A stretch of 64,000 bases of DNA from Euryarchaeota archaeon UBA556 (GCA_002494975.1 DADI01000032.1:17788-81787), one strand, 5' to 3'; shown: positions 1 to 9,249, numbered from the stretch's first letter. Made by a program: numbers and translations. The notes: generated by a model not told the origin, from the letters alone.

Positions 1-600
1 CCTAAATGTACAATTATTGCTGATGAAATTTATGATGGTCTAGACTTCACAAATTCCTTTGTATCTGTAGCTTCTCTTTCTAGAAAAGTTCCCGTGATAT
101 CACTTAATGGAGTTTCTAAAGTCTATTTTGCACCTGGGTGGAGGATTGGATATATGGCCTGGCATGATCCTGAAAACAGACTAACTTTGGTCAGAGATGG
201 TGTTGAAAGAATCTTACGAAGTCGTCTCTGTGCCTCGACCCCTGCTCAATATGGCTATCTCGAAGGTCTCCAAAATTCTCATGAATGGCTCATGTCTCAT
301 CGAGAGTTGACAGAGAAAAGGATGAACTATTGTTTGAAAAGGATTAAAGAAATAGATGGTATATCTTGTGAAAGTCCAAGTGGTGCATTTTATTTATTTG
401 TGAGGTTAACTAATCCTGAGCATTATAAAAATGATAAAAAATGGGTATTAGATTTATTGCATAAAGAACATGTTCTAGTAGTTCATGGTTCAGGTTTTTC
501 TCCCGAATTTGGGTCAGGCCATTTCAGGATGGTTTGCCTTCCTCCTGTCTCAGTACTGGAAGAAGCATTCCTCAGAATTGAAAGGTTCCTAAGTAGTTGA
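1..600 (+). CDS. PLP-dependent class I/II aminotransferase, C-terminal part (5' end outside window)
   Basis: The reading frame is open from base 1, so the gene is truncated by the window edge and only about 199 C-terminal residues are present. The visible part holds the class I aminotransferase core. There is an ADEIYDGL motif, whose Asp pairs with the PLP pyridine nitrogen. The Schiff-base lysine lies in SKVYFAPGWRIGYM, followed by the PGxRxG phosphate-binding segment. A late SGHFRMVCLP segment carries the arginine that grips the substrate carboxylate. The family transfers amino groups between amino acids (aspartate, alanine, aromatic) and 2-oxoacids in the cytosol. The fragment does not settle substrate choice. 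The next gene starts 5 bases after the stop, so the two are probably co-transcribed. Confidence 0.9.
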   Translation, partial: PKCTIIADEIYDGLDFTNSFVSVASLSRKVPVISLNGVSKVYFAPGWRIGYMAWHDPENRLTLVRDGVERILRSRLCASTPAQYGYLEGLQNSHEWLMSHRELTEKRMNYCLKRIKEIDGISCESPSGAFYLFVRLTNPEHYKNDKKWVLDLLHKEHVLVVHGSGFSPEFGSGHFRMVCLPPVSVLEEAFLRIERFLSS

Positions 601-604
601 TCCG

Positions 605-1699
605 ATGCGTTTTTTTAATTTCTCAAGAGGGAATAATGTTGATTTTTCAGATAGAATCAAGAAAAGATGGGTCGCATGTTCAAATGGATTTATTGTAGAT
701 TCTCAAAGAAATAGTAATTTAGTTTGGAAAATAGGTATTAATACATTCGAAGACTTTTTTTCAGGTCTTGAAAAAAGGAGCGGTCAAAGTTTAGGGCGCC
801 GTTTAGCTCACTCTTCTTCTGAGTCCGAAGAATGGTTAATTGTAGATTCAAATATCAAGATATCATCAAGTCGTAATCTGAAAAAATGGAGCGAAACGAG
901 CAATGATTGGCAAGATAGAGGTCTAGGTTCTTTTGAATTAATAGATAATTCTGATGAAATCAGGATACTCATTAATCATCCTTCCAATGGTCCTATGTGT
1001 GCTGGAATATTTTCCGCGATTTGGGAATTATCATCAGGAAACAGATTCCGATTTAGGTGGAATCAAAATACGTCAGAAAGTTTAATGTTAAGTTTATCTG
1101 AAGATAATGTTGACATCCCGTCTCCTCAAAATATTTCTTATCCTTGGTTCCATAAAATTAGTTCCTCTCCTCTTAAAGATGATGATTTTTGGGATACTTT
1201 AATGATTGAAAATAGTGGTGTGTGGTCATTAATGGGGGAGAGGATGATGATGGTTCACCAGGATTTAATCTTACGTTTTGAAAGTTATTTTTTACCATAT
1301 CTAGACAATATTCATGAAGGTCGAAAAAATTCATGTTTATGGGGAAATTTAGATAATAAAAAATCAGATATGTGGACAATTTTTTCGGATACAATGAGGG
1401 AAATTTTCTTTAATCAGGGGCATCATGTAATAATCTCCAAAGAACAAGACTGGATTGCTGTAGCTCAACGGCATCTTGGTAAAAATGGTCTCGGTAGTAT
1501 AGATTCAATAAACTCAATTGATGATTTTGGAGGTATTGAAATTCTCACTACTTCTTGTTTCCATCCCGCAATATATTGTGGCATACTTAGCGGGTGCTGG
1601 GAGCGTGCCTATGGCCGTAATGTGAAATCTGAATTTAGAGTTGAATCGGATACAAATATACTAAAATTAACTTCATTATCTGAAATTTCGTACCAATAA
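605..1699 (+). CDS. Tandem V4R-like (4-vinyl reductase fold) domain protein
   Basis: A 364-residue soluble protein without signal peptide or membrane segment. It is internally duplicated. Residues about 45-165 and 235-360 share the pattern DW...LG.GS(F/I), a run of beta-strand residues, then HP-x(4-5)-C-x-G-I-x(4)-WE (H125/C132/W140/E141 and H320/C325/W332/E333) and a final strand after GR. This resembles the end of V4R domains: a G-G-F/I-E strand, then a Cys followed by an LxGxxxG-type helix and a Glu-containing strand. V4R domains bind hydrophobic ligands or tetrapyrrole-like molecules and are common in archaeal sensors. The V4R assignment is inference from pattern; the duplication is seen directly. 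The gene follows the aminotransferase by 4 bases. Confidence 0.55.
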   Translation: MRFFNFSRGNNVDFSDRIKKRWVACSNGFIVDSQRNSNLVWKIGINTFEDFFSGLEKRSGQSLGRRLAHSSSESEEWLIVDSNIKISSSRNLKKWSETSNDWQDRGLGSFELIDNSDEIRILINHPSNGPMCAGIFSAIWELSSGNRFRFRWNQNTSESLMLSLSEDNVDIPSPQNISYPWFHKISSSPLKDDDFWDTLMIENSGVWSLMGERMMMVHQDLILRFESYFLPYLDNIHEGRKNSCLWGNLDNKKSDMWTIFSDTMREIFFNQGHHVIISKEQDWIAVAQRHLGKNGLGSIDSINSIDDFGGIEILTTSCFHPAIYCGILSGCWERAYGRNVKSEFRVESDTNILKLTSLSEISYQ

Positions 1700-1722
1700 A
1701 TCCCTGCACACCAGTGATGAAA

Positions 1723-1730
1723 CATTATAT
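1723..1730 (+). promoter_or_regulatory. Candidate TATA box for the TSP3 surface-protein/archease operon
   Basis: CATTATAT lies about 27 bases before a GC-rich hairpin and about 50 bases before the TTG start at 1780. With usual archaeal spacing, transcription would begin near 1750. Sequence-only call. Confidence 0.35.
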
Positions 1731-1752
1731 CGTATCCTAGAGACAACTGTAT

Positions 1753-1768
1753 GCCCCTTATGGGGGGC
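1753..1768 (+). promoter_or_regulatory. GC-rich hairpin immediately before the Shine-Dalgarno
   Basis: GCCCC and GGGGC form a five-pair stem around a six-base loop in otherwise AT-rich DNA. The stem ends exactly where the ribosome binding site begins and sits about where transcription should start. It could affect mRNA stability or translation start. Confidence 0.35.
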
Positions 1769-1775
1769 GAGGTGA
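1769..1775 (+). promoter_or_regulatory. Strong Shine-Dalgarno that fixes a TTG start
   Basis: GAGGTGA, a full match to the archaeal anti-SD core, ends 4 bases before the TTG at 1780. No ATG in the correct frame lies nearby (ATGs at 1751 and 1760 are out of frame), so TTG is the best start for the 1015-residue protein. Confidence 0.65.
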
Positions 1776-1779
1776 TTAA

Positions 1780-4700
1780 TTGGCTCTGACACACAATCAA
1801 TATGCTGTTGCTGCAATTTCTGCAACGCTAATTTTAGCAGGATTTTACACGATTATTGGCGCAGGATTAGCCACTGTTTCAGGTTGGGAAGATGGTTCTG
1901 CTGACATCGAAACTTTAGATACCGATATACATATAGAAGGTAAAGATACAGATGGAGATGGTCTTCCCGATAGGATGGAACAGACACTTTACGGTACTGA
2001 TTGGAGGCTTTCTGATACGGATAATGATGGTTTAGAAGACGGCTGGGAAATAGATAATGGCCTTGATCCATTAGACAGTGGGGAAGCCGCAGCACCTGAT
2101 CCACAAACTACACAACCTGATGAAAATGATGAAAATACTGAATTGAATGAGACATTCCCTAACCCTGATAACGGGCCATTTGGTGACCCAGATAGAGATG
2201 GATTAATCAATGCAGATGAAGCCGCTTTAGGAACCAACCCCAATCTTCAAGATTCTGATGGTGATGGGTTAAATGATCGTTGGGAATCTCTCTATACTTA
2301 CACTATAGAAACACCTCAAGGTTCTATTAAATTACTCGACCCATTAGATGGGAATTGGGATTGTTACCTCTTGACCCCTGATGTCAAGGCTCAAATTAAG
2401 GCTGACATAGGTGCTACTATTTTTGATGAAATGGGTAATCAATTTGGGCATTCATGTGATGCTCTATTAGATTTAGAGCAACCCGAGCCAGATAGTCTAA
2501 GGAATTATGTCGAAGAGAGGTACGATACCAATCCCTTGGCAGAAGATAGCGATGGTGATTTAATCGCAGATAGGTATGAAATAGCATTTGGAAATATTGA
2601 TTTGTCTGTGCATTGTGGTGTTACACAATTTGGAACTTTAACTCTGAAGGCTCCTTATCACGAATATATGTCCGGGCCCGGTGATATGACTTGGTTCGAA
2701 GAAGATATGGATGGTGATGGTCGATTAAATGGCCCTGGTGATTGGGATTCAGATGGAGATGGGATGCCTGATGGATACGAATATTGTTATGCATTAGATA
2801 GTGATTCAAAGCGATTCCTTAATCCTGCAAATGCTACTGATGCATACGGCGATAGGGACGAAGATGGCCTTAACAATGTAGAAGAATATGAGGTCGCCTA
2901 TACATGGGGGCCAGAGAATTTCACTAGTCCTCTACTTGCAGATACTGATAATGATGGAATGCCTGATGGTTGGGAGCATTTGAGTGGAATACATCCAAAT
3001 GATGACGGTGCGAATGCACTTGAAGATCCCGATTTCGATGGTTATGATTCTGATGGTGACGGTGGAGTAAGATTCGATGAGCTAGTTGGTGTAAGTACTA
3101 TTCATCTTATATCTGTTGAACTTGGAGAATATGTTCCAGTTAACAAAACTATACTTTGGGTTCGAACAGTACAGAATAGTGTGTACGTAAATATCCCTGT
3201 AAAAACTCAAACTGAAGGTTGGATTTACGAAATTAATGTAGAAGTAGGAGACGAAGTAATGACTAGGACACAAGACTTAGCTATTGTAGTTGAACAACAT
3301 GAACGTTTCACTAATTTAGACGAATACAATGCTAGAGATAGAGATGGAGATGGGATGACGGATGGTAGGTCGACAAATCCTTTGATTGCAGATACAGATA
3401 ATGATGGTTTAATCGATGGCATCGAAGTAATAGGTTGGACAATTCGAGTAGTTGATAATGGTGTAAAAGATGTACTTGTTAGGAGTGATCCTGGTGTTTT
3501 TGATACAGACAGTGATGGTTTATCAGATTCAGTAGAATACTATGAAACTTTCACTAATGCAACAGATAGAGATACAGACAGCGATGGACTTGAAGATTTC
3601 ACTGAAGCAATGGATGGTTTCTATTGGAATGTGACTGAAAAATATTTCACCAATGCGTCTTCCTTTGATACAGATAACGATGGTCTCGCGGATGGCGAGG
3701 AAGTAGTTGACGGTCAAGATCAATACATCACTCATGGGAATAATGCCGATAGTGATGGCGATGGATTAAATGATGGTGGAGAAGTTTTGTTTATTCCTAG
3801 GCCATGGCAAGCGGCAACTAATCCTTTGATTAATGATACCGATGGAGACGGTCAGCCAGATGGCTGGGAAATGCAAGTATTCTCAATCCAACAGAATACT
3901 AAAAGCCACAGTTTGTGGATCAGCAGTACAAATTGGTTACCTCCAGGTTGCGATAATATGTTCGAATGTGGACTTGGTCCAGGTGGATGGGTTTGGACAA
4001 ATTATGTCCAAGGATTTTCAACATCGGGAGATAGAGATGGAGATGGCATAATGGATCCGAAATATTTCCTTCATGAAATGAATCTTTCGGGCTTCGTAAT
4101 ACCTAATAATGGCAGATGGGCTCTTGATCCAGCCTATGGTGCTCTATCTGATAATATATATGATATTGATAATGATACTCTAATGAATCAATTAGAGGCT
4201 CCTGATAGGTGGAATACTAACCCTGTCGATGACGACACAGACGGGGACAAGTTGCCAGATGGATGGGAAGTTTACTATTCTGGTGAGGCTATTTCTCTAG
4301 GTCTTGCAGATAATAATTCACTTAATGCATTAGGTGCTAGAGGTCCAATGGATCCTTCCATGATAGATTCGGATCTAGATGGTATTGATGATGGACAAGA
4401 AGATTTCGATAGTGATGGACTCAATAGAAGTAACTTACTAAATCGTTACTGTCCCGGGTGGAATGATCAGCAAAATGCAGAATGTCATATCGATCCTATG
4501 ACTGACTATGGCAAAAGATTCTATGATGATCTTGAGAATTATACAAATTTCGAGGAGATGCAGAACGGTACTAGTCCTATCCTGAATGATACAGATGGAG
4601 ACCAGTGGAATGATGGTTCTGAGGTCTACCATCAGGACCAAGATGGTGACGGCATGTGGGCTGGATGGGAGTATTTCTTTGATTTTGATCCGTTTGATGC

Positions 4701-4827
4701 TGCTGATGCTAATATTGATTCGGATGGAGATGGTGTCTTGAATAAATGTGAAAATAAATGGAATACCAATCCAAAAGATCCTGTGAGTTTCCCTAGCCAG
4801 GGTGAATTATGCAATCAGTTTGAGTGA
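1780..4827 (+). CDS. Exported TSP3-repeat calcium-binding surface protein
   Basis: A 1015-residue protein. A hydrophobic segment at residues about 8-33 serves as signal or N-terminal anchor. The rest is acidic and carries about two dozen DxDxDGxxD motifs of the thrombospondin type 3 / EF-hand-like kind (DTDGDGLPD, DTDNDGLED, DSDGDGMPD and variants), usually followed by a GWE or GYE turn and an N-P-x-x-x-D linker. Such repeats bind Ca2+ and make stiff extracellular rods. One insert of about 70 residues (near residues 430-500) lacks repeats and may be a separate beta domain. There is no catalytic motif, and no C-terminal membrane segment. The start is TTG with a strong Shine-Dalgarno. Its stop overlaps the archease start by 4 bases. 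The role is likely cell surface structure or adhesion (inference). Confidence 0.85.
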   Translation: MALTHNQYAVAAISATLILAGFYTIIGAGLATVSGWEDGSADIETLDTDIHIEGKDTDGDGLPDRMEQTLYGTDWRLSDTDNDGLEDGWEIDNGLDPLDSGEAAAPDPQTTQPDENDENTELNETFPNPDNGPFGDPDRDGLINADEAALGTNPNLQDSDGDGLNDRWESLYTYTIETPQGSIKLLDPLDGNWDCYLLTPDVKAQIKADIGATIFDEMGNQFGHSCDALLDLEQPEPDSLRNYVEERYDTNPLAEDSDGDLIADRYEIAFGNIDLSVHCGVTQFGTLTLKAPYHEYMSGPGDMTWFEEDMDGDGRLNGPGDWDSDGDGMPDGYEYCYALDSDSKRFLNPANATDAYGDRDEDGLNNVEEYEVAYTWGPENFTSPLLADTDNDGMPDGWEHLSGIHPNDDGANALEDPDFDGYDSDGDGGVRFDELVGVSTIHLISVELGEYVPVNKTILWVRTVQNSVYVNIPVKTQTEGWIYEINVEVGDEVMTRTQDLAIVVEQHERFTNLDEYNARDRDGDGMTDGRSTNPLIADTDNDGLIDGIEVIGWTIRVVDNGVKDVLVRSDPGVFDTDSDGLSDSVEYYETFTNATDRDTDSDGLEDFTEAMDGFYWNVTEKYFTNASSFDTDNDGLADGEEVVDGQDQYITHGNNADSDGDGLNDGGEVLFIPRPWQAATNPLINDTDGDGQPDGWEMQVFSIQQNTKSHSLWISSTNWLPPGCDNMFECGLGPGGWVWTNYVQGFSTSGDRDGDGIMDPKYFLHEMNLSGFVIPNNGRWALDPAYGALSDNIYDIDNDTLMNQLEAPDRWNTNPVDDDTDGDKLPDGWEVYYSGEAISLGLADNNSLNALGARGPMDPSMIDSDLDGIDDGQEDFDSDGLNRSNLLNRYCPGWNDQQNAECHIDPMTDYGKRFYDDLENYTNFEEMQNGTSPILNDTDGDQWNDGSEVYHQDQDGDGMWAGWEYFFDFDPFDAADANIDSDGDGVLNKCENKWNTNPKDPVSFPSQGELCNQFE

Positions 4828-5312
4828 CTCTTAGTATGTCCTGGTGGATACTTCCTACGACTGCCGATATAGGTGTCCGTGCTTTTTCATCTTCGCCAGA
4901 AGGTACAATTGTCGAGTGTGTACTAGGTTTACAATCTATTCAGATTTCTGATAAATCTCCTGATGCACTGAATCATTTAACACGTTCTACTGGTGTTTGG
5001 ACAATTCCATTGACCAATAACGACTTAGAAAGAGGTCTTGTTAAGTTTCTTGATGAAGTATTATATCGTGGTACTGTTGAAGATCAATGGTTAGTTGACT
5101 TAGTGGTTAGAATAGATTCAGATTCTATTTCTGCACAGGTTTCTTGGGTAAATTCTGAATTAGTGGAGAGAGAGATTGAGATTAAAGCAGTTACATTACA
5201 TGAGTTAGTTCTAAGGGAAGTAAAAAGTAAAGAGAATATACCTGGAGTAGAACCTAATATACCAAGCTTTGAAGGCCCTGGATGGATGGCTCAAGTAGTT
5301 CTTGACATTTAA
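4824..5312 (+). CDS. Archease (RtcB RNA-ligase activating protein)
   Basis: A 162-residue protein with the archease layout: an N-terminal strand and PTTADIGVRAF segment, corresponding to the family HTADxGxxA motif, and a C-terminal GWMAQVVLDI strand ending in the conserved Asp. Archease helps the tRNA-splicing ligase RtcB turn over by promoting its guanylylation with a bound metal. The usual His of HTAD is Thr here (residue 13), while the Asp is kept. Start is GTG at 4824, sharing GTGA with the stop of the TSP3 gene, so translation is probably coupled; an ATG four codons in is a possible alternative. No rtcB lies in this window. It converges on the next gene with a 13-base gap. Confidence 0.85.
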   Translation: MTLSMSWWILPTTADIGVRAFSSSPEGTIVECVLGLQSIQISDKSPDALNHLTRSTGVWTIPLTNNDLERGLVKFLDEVLYRGTVEDQWLVDLVVRIDSDSISAQVSWVNSELVEREIEIKAVTLHELVLREVKSKENIPGVEPNIPSFEGPGWMAQVVLDI

Positions 5313-5325
5313 AAATCATTACATA

Positions 5326-7044
5326 TCAAATGGTTTCTTCAGTATCTTCTCTGTTTTGATATTCATCTAGGATTTCAGCAGTTTCTTCCGCATCAATCGA
5401 TAATTTTTGAATGAAATAAACTCCACCTGAGATAATCGCTATAATTATTACAATAAATATTGGTATCATGTTGAAACTTTCCTCCTCAATTTCCTCCCAA
5501 ATAACTGAATTGGTAGAGATTGATCCTCCTCCGAATGCGGTATCGTTAACTAATTGTGTAGGGGTTAATATATCGCATGTAAGGCTGAAATATCCTGGAT
5601 TAATGTTCCTCCAACCAAAGTTAACTTCTATTTGTTCTCCTGGTTCTATCTTGGCATTTTGGTAACCTCCAATGTCTGCATCAATGCCCGTTTCTGTGAT
5701 GTCACAATCAAAATATAGATTTGCTGTATGGCCTCCTCTGTTCGCTAAAATCGCAGAAATCTGATGTGATTTGCCTGTTTTTAAGGAATCTTCTTCTCCA
5801 GTTACAGTTAGTGAAACCCACTCAATAAAAGGCGTATTAAGTGTTCTTAAATCTATATTTTCATCCCATGTCAGATTCGTTCCCGACGGCCCATAATTAC
5901 TGATATTAGACGCTGCAGTATTCCAAGCAGTTCTATATTCTGAAATAACAACTGTTGCACTTTCTCTTGTCACAGTTAGATTAAACCATCCAATTTCTAC
6001 TACTCTTTCTCCACCTTTATCGATTAAGGATAAGCCATCCGCTCCACTGAATGACATAATTGATAATTCATCTCCGCTCGGAGAGGTTCCTTCTATTGAG
6101 TATTCAACCCCTTCAGAATCAAAAATTAATTTTTGGTCTTCTATAACTCGTTCCCATCTGTCAATCAATTCATCCTTTATGAGGACGTTATCCCAACCAA
6201 TGACTGAATATGGTTTTAATTTCACATAATGGTCATCTTGGCTACCTGAAATCTCACTATTCTCTATATGTAATGATGCCTCATTTGTAGTCAATACGAT
6301 AGGGCAACTACCTTTAATTGTAGAATCTATAATGACAATTTCACCACTTGAAGAGATATCTATTCCATTAATTGTAGAGTTACCTGTAATTTGAAGAGTC
6401 CCCAATGAATTTATAGATACGCCATTTTCTCCATAAAGCAACATATTATCTGATGTTAAACTGCTTGCCTTATATTCATTAATGATTATACCTGTAGGAG
6501 TTTCTAGGATAATACTGTTGATTATTGGGAAAATACCGAACCCATCGAAGCTGAGTTGAGTATCTTGTTCTCCCCCTGGTATCTGTATTCTGAAAGTCTC
6601 TCCACTCATTGATAGTTCTTCTATTTCATTAACATATACTTTGCTCCCATTTAGAGAAAAAGGTTCTTCTGAAACTATGATTATATTCATTTCTTCAAGA
6701 TATTCTCCTGTAGGTATAATTAATTTAGACATATTATCGCCTAGAGTACTCAATGAACTAGCCCTTTTTTGAGATATTATTTCTCCATTTTCGATAAGAT
6801 CTAGCACCCCCCCTTCCTCGATATAAATTTCAGCAACTGATCTAAAAGTAATTACCGAACTTATAGTGAGTTTCCCGTTACTCTTAATGTAAATATTTTC
6901 ACTGATATCTGTATCAGTTGACCACTCGACTATTTCATCTATGACAATTCCATCATTATCTTCTCCTAAAACCGGAGTAATAGATAAAATCATCACTGAG
7001 GTGAGTAAAATTAGACTTTGAATCACTGCCAATGTACGGGACAT
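5326..7044 (-). CDS. Membrane-anchored surface protein with beta-helix-like and CARDB-like regions
   Basis: Read from the ATG at 7044 the protein has 572 residues and starts with a clean signal peptide (MSRTLAVIQSLILL...SITPVLG). An upstream in-frame ATG at 7113 would put 23 polar residues before it, so 7044 is preferred. Residues about 45-300 are short alternating beta strands with Ser/Asn/Gly turns, as in right-handed beta-helix or adhesin-like proteins. A later segment (about residues 420-500, TGKSHQISAILANRGG) looks like a CARDB/NEW3 Ig-like domain. One membrane helix near residues 525-547 precedes an acidic 25-residue cytoplasmic tail. No enzyme motif is visible. The gene faces carS divergently. 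Function unknown; a surface or adhesion role is inferred from architecture only. Confidence 0.8.
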   Translation of the reverse strand: MSRTLAVIQSLILLTSVMILSITPVLGEDNDGIVIDEIVEWSTDTDISENIYIKSNGKLTISSVITFRSVAEIYIEEGGVLDLIENGEIISQKRASSLSTLGDNMSKLIIPTGEYLEEMNIIIVSEEPFSLNGSKVYVNEIEELSMSGETFRIQIPGGEQDTQLSFDGFGIFPIINSIILETPTGIIINEYKASSLTSDNMLLYGENGVSINSLGTLQITGNSTINGIDISSSGEIVIIDSTIKGSCPIVLTTNEASLHIENSEISGSQDDHYVKLKPYSVIGWDNVLIKDELIDRWERVIEDQKLIFDSEGVEYSIEGTSPSGDELSIMSFSGADGLSLIDKGGERVVEIGWFNLTVTRESATVVISEYRTAWNTAASNISNYGPSGTNLTWDENIDLRTLNTPFIEWVSLTVTGEEDSLKTGKSHQISAILANRGGHTANLYFDCDITETGIDADIGGYQNAKIEPGEQIEVNFGWRNINPGYFSLTCDILTPTQLVNDTAFGGGSISTNSVIWEEIEEESFNMIPIFIVIIIAIISGGVYFIQKLSIDAEETAEILDEYQNREDTEETI

Positions 7045-7079
7045 ATATATCTGGGCTTCCCAATAGTCAATTAAATCTT

Positions 7080-7087
7080 GGGCGCCC
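7080..7087. promoter_or_regulatory. GGGCGCCC palindrome between divergent starts
   Basis: A perfect 8-base GC palindrome sits in the 75-base divergent interval between the surface protein (start 7044) and carS (start 7120), where AT-rich sequence is the norm. It could be an operator half-site. No regulator is known. Confidence 0.25.
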
Positions 7088-7119
7088 TGTAATTTACGAA
7101 TGCATGGATTCATGTTGAG

Positions 7120-7836
7120 ATGCCTTTACGACGGGATGTGGCAATTTCTCCAGAACCCTTCCAAACCGACGACCCAATGTCATTTTTTGTAAACGTATTA
7201 TGTGTATTATTGATGTATGGTTCCGCTTATCTCGCTAATACAGGCGCTATGTTATTCGGTAAATGGATTCCTGGAAAAACAGGTATGCGTGTATTTATTA
7301 TTGATAATGGCCGTAACTATTCAGATGGATTCCGTATATTTGGTGATGGGAAATCTTGGAATGGACTAATTGGAGGCGGTATTTTCAGTGGTATTCTTTT
7401 TACATTGGCTCATAGATTATGGGGCTCTAATGGTGCTGGAGCACCTGAAGCACCATTTGTAGATCCATTATTATTAGCTAATCCCAATGACTGGTTTTGG
7501 TTATTTGAAGGCGGTTATGGCAGTTCTTTCGCGGCATTTACTATGGGTTTCATCTTAGGTGTTTCTTGCATGTTAGGTGATCTTTCGGGTTCATTCATAA
7601 AACGTAGGAGAGGACTAAAAAGAGAAGGAGATGAGAGCTCAGAAGCTCCACTGTTAGATACAATGCCATTTGCAATAGCGATATTTCTGACTTCTTTCAT
7701 ATTATTCGATGGTCAGATAATAACTCATCCAAACTTGATAGAGGAAATATTATTCTTATTGCTGGTAACTCCTGTAATTCATCGTTCTTTCAATATAATT
7801 GGATATAAGTTTGGATTGAAAGAGGTCCCATATTAG
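7120..7836 (+). CDS. carS: CDP-archaeol synthase (CarS)
   Basis: Transfers CMP from CTP to the digeranylgeranyl-glyceryl phosphate lipid, the step that activates archaeal membrane lipid precursors for polar head-group addition. The 238-residue integral membrane protein shows the family signatures: a first helix ending in YLANTGAMLFGKW, FRIFGDGKSWNG (residues about 71-82, matching the GDGKTWRG motif), and GDLSGSFIKRRRGL followed by PLLDTMPFA. Several hydrophobic helices fill the rest. It is longer than typical members (about 170-180 residues) because of a loop around residues 105-130 and an N-terminal extension. The ATG at 7177 (MSFFVNVLC) matches the usual start of the family better and is a good alternative. 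The gene is divergent from the upstream surface protein and 58 bases before purD. Confidence 0.9.
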   Translation: MPLRRDVAISPEPFQTDDPMSFFVNVLCVLLMYGSAYLANTGAMLFGKWIPGKTGMRVFIIDNGRNYSDGFRIFGDGKSWNGLIGGGIFSGILFTLAHRLWGSNGAGAPEAPFVDPLLLANPNDWFWLFEGGYGSSFAAFTMGFILGVSCMLGDLSGSFIKRRRGLKREGDESSEAPLLDTMPFAIAIFLTSFILFDGQIITHPNLIEEILFLLLVTPVIHRSFNIIGYKFGLKEVPY

Positions 7837-7894
7837 TGTATAATTCAAAACTCTCATTCGAATTCATTAATTCCTTGATTACATTGGCCAACAC

Positions 7895-9163
7895 ATGGTC
7901 GGCATGGATGTCTTAGTAGTCGGAAGTGGAGGGAGAGAGCATGCTCTTGTCCTAAGTCTCTCTAAAAGTAACTCTGTGAATCTTGTTCATGCATCTCCTG
8001 GCAACGCAGGAACTGCAATTTCAGGGACCAATCACCCTGTTCCAGTGAGTGATATTGAAGGTATTATTTTACTTGCAAAGAATTTAGATGTTGATCTAGT
8101 TGTTGTAGGTCCTGAAGGGCCTTTAGTAGCTGGTTTATCAGATAGGTTAGAAGAAGAAAATATAGCCTGTTTTGGGCCTAATTCAATAGGTGCCAAGCTG
8201 GAAGGTTCGAAACTCTATGCTAAAGAGATAATGAAATCTCTTAATATTCCCACTGCAGGGCTCATAGTAGTCGAAAATATCGAGAGAATTGATGATGCAC
8301 TAGATACCTTTTCTCCCCCATGGGTTGTAAAAAGAGATGTTTTAGCGGGCGGAAAGGGAGTTGTAGTGACTAAAAATCGCTTACAAGCTTTCCAGGCGCT
8401 AAAAGAAGGTATTGAACTTGATAATTATGTTCTTCTTGAAGAATTTCTTTCAGGTGAAGAGGCTTCTGTATTGGTGATAATGGATGAATCAGGATATATT
8501 TGCCTTCCTGCAAGTCAAGATCATAAGAGGTTATCTGATGGTGATATTGGACCTAATACTGGAGGTATGGGCGCCTATGCTCCTGCTCCTGTATACACAC
8601 CAGCAGTTGAACAAAGGACAGTGTCTGAGATCATCGAACCAATGCATCATTATCTTCGCAATCAAGAGGTCCCATACCGGGGTTGCCTTTATGTTGGTTT
8701 GATGATAAATCTTGATGGTGCTCCTAATGTTGTAGAGTATAATGTAAGATTTGGAGATCCAGAAACACAAGTGACTTTACCTTTGATTTCAAGTGACCTC
8801 GGGGAATTGCTAATGTCTTGTGCTCAAGGTCAGATTTCGAACTATAATTTCACTACATATTCGCACTCTTCTGCTACTGTAGTTCTCGCGTCAGAAGGCT
8901 ATCCGAGTAAATCCATTACTGGAAGAAATATTATTGGCGCAGATACAAGTATCGAAGAAGGCGAGATACGTGCATTTATTCATCACGCAGGTACGTCAAC
9001 ATCTGCATCAGGTGAATTGATATCAGATGGTGGCCGCGTGCTCGCAGCAACCGGAATAGCACCTGATTTGAGTACTGCTATTGAAGCGGCTTATGAAGTA
9101 ATTAGAAATGTAAAACTAACAGGTTCCCACTATCGTTCAGATATTGGTCACAGAGGGCTCTGA
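7895..9163 (+). CDS. purD: Phosphoribosylamine-glycine ligase
   Basis: GAR synthetase joins glycine to phosphoribosylamine with ATP, the second step of de novo purine synthesis. At 422 residues the length is typical. The N-terminal LVVGSGGREHAL and SPGNAG segments bind the phosphoribosyl substrate. The ATP-grasp domain shows VKRDVLAGGKGVVV (about residue 145-158), NTGGMGAYAPAP (about residue 221) and EYNVRFGDPETQ, which carries the metal-binding Glu/Asn. ATG at 7895 and another at 7904 are both possible starts. It is the only purine gene in the window. Confidence 0.97.
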   Translation: MVGMDVLVVGSGGREHALVLSLSKSNSVNLVHASPGNAGTAISGTNHPVPVSDIEGIILLAKNLDVDLVVVGPEGPLVAGLSDRLEEENIACFGPNSIGAKLEGSKLYAKEIMKSLNIPTAGLIVVENIERIDDALDTFSPPWVVKRDVLAGGKGVVVTKNRLQAFQALKEGIELDNYVLLEEFLSGEEASVLVIMDESGYICLPASQDHKRLSDGDIGPNTGGMGAYAPAPVYTPAVEQRTVSEIIEPMHHYLRNQEVPYRGCLYVGLMINLDGAPNVVEYNVRFGDPETQVTLPLISSDLGELLMSCAQGQISNYNFTTYSHSSATVVLASEGYPSKSITGRNIIGADTSIEEGEIRAFIHHAGTSTSASGELISDGGRVLAATGIAPDLSTAIEAAYEVIRNVKLTGSHYRSDIGHRGL

Positions 9164-9218
9164 GACAAATATTTTAGGTTAATTTGATTCACTATCAAAA
9201 TAGTTAACCCACTAACGG

Positions 9219-9224
9219 TTATAA
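9219..9224 (+). promoter_or_regulatory. Candidate TATA box for the STT3 gene
   Basis: TTATAA within GGTTATAACATCCCC lies about 27 bases before a short hairpin and about 60 bases before the ATG at 9283. The spacing suits an archaeal promoter with transcription starting near 9248. Confidence 0.4.
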
Positions 9225-9249
9225 CATCCCCAATTTTCGCCGCAACACT

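Noticed and set aside
1950-4760. Regular short DNA repeats that might suggest a CRISPR or VNTR array
   Set aside because: The repeats are coding copies of the DxDxDGxxD calcium motif, are degenerate at the DNA level and have irregular spacing.
9177-9209. Inverted repeat GGTTAA...TTAACC after purD as a terminator
   Set aside because: The arms are short, AT-rich and far apart, with no T-run after them; not strong enough to call.
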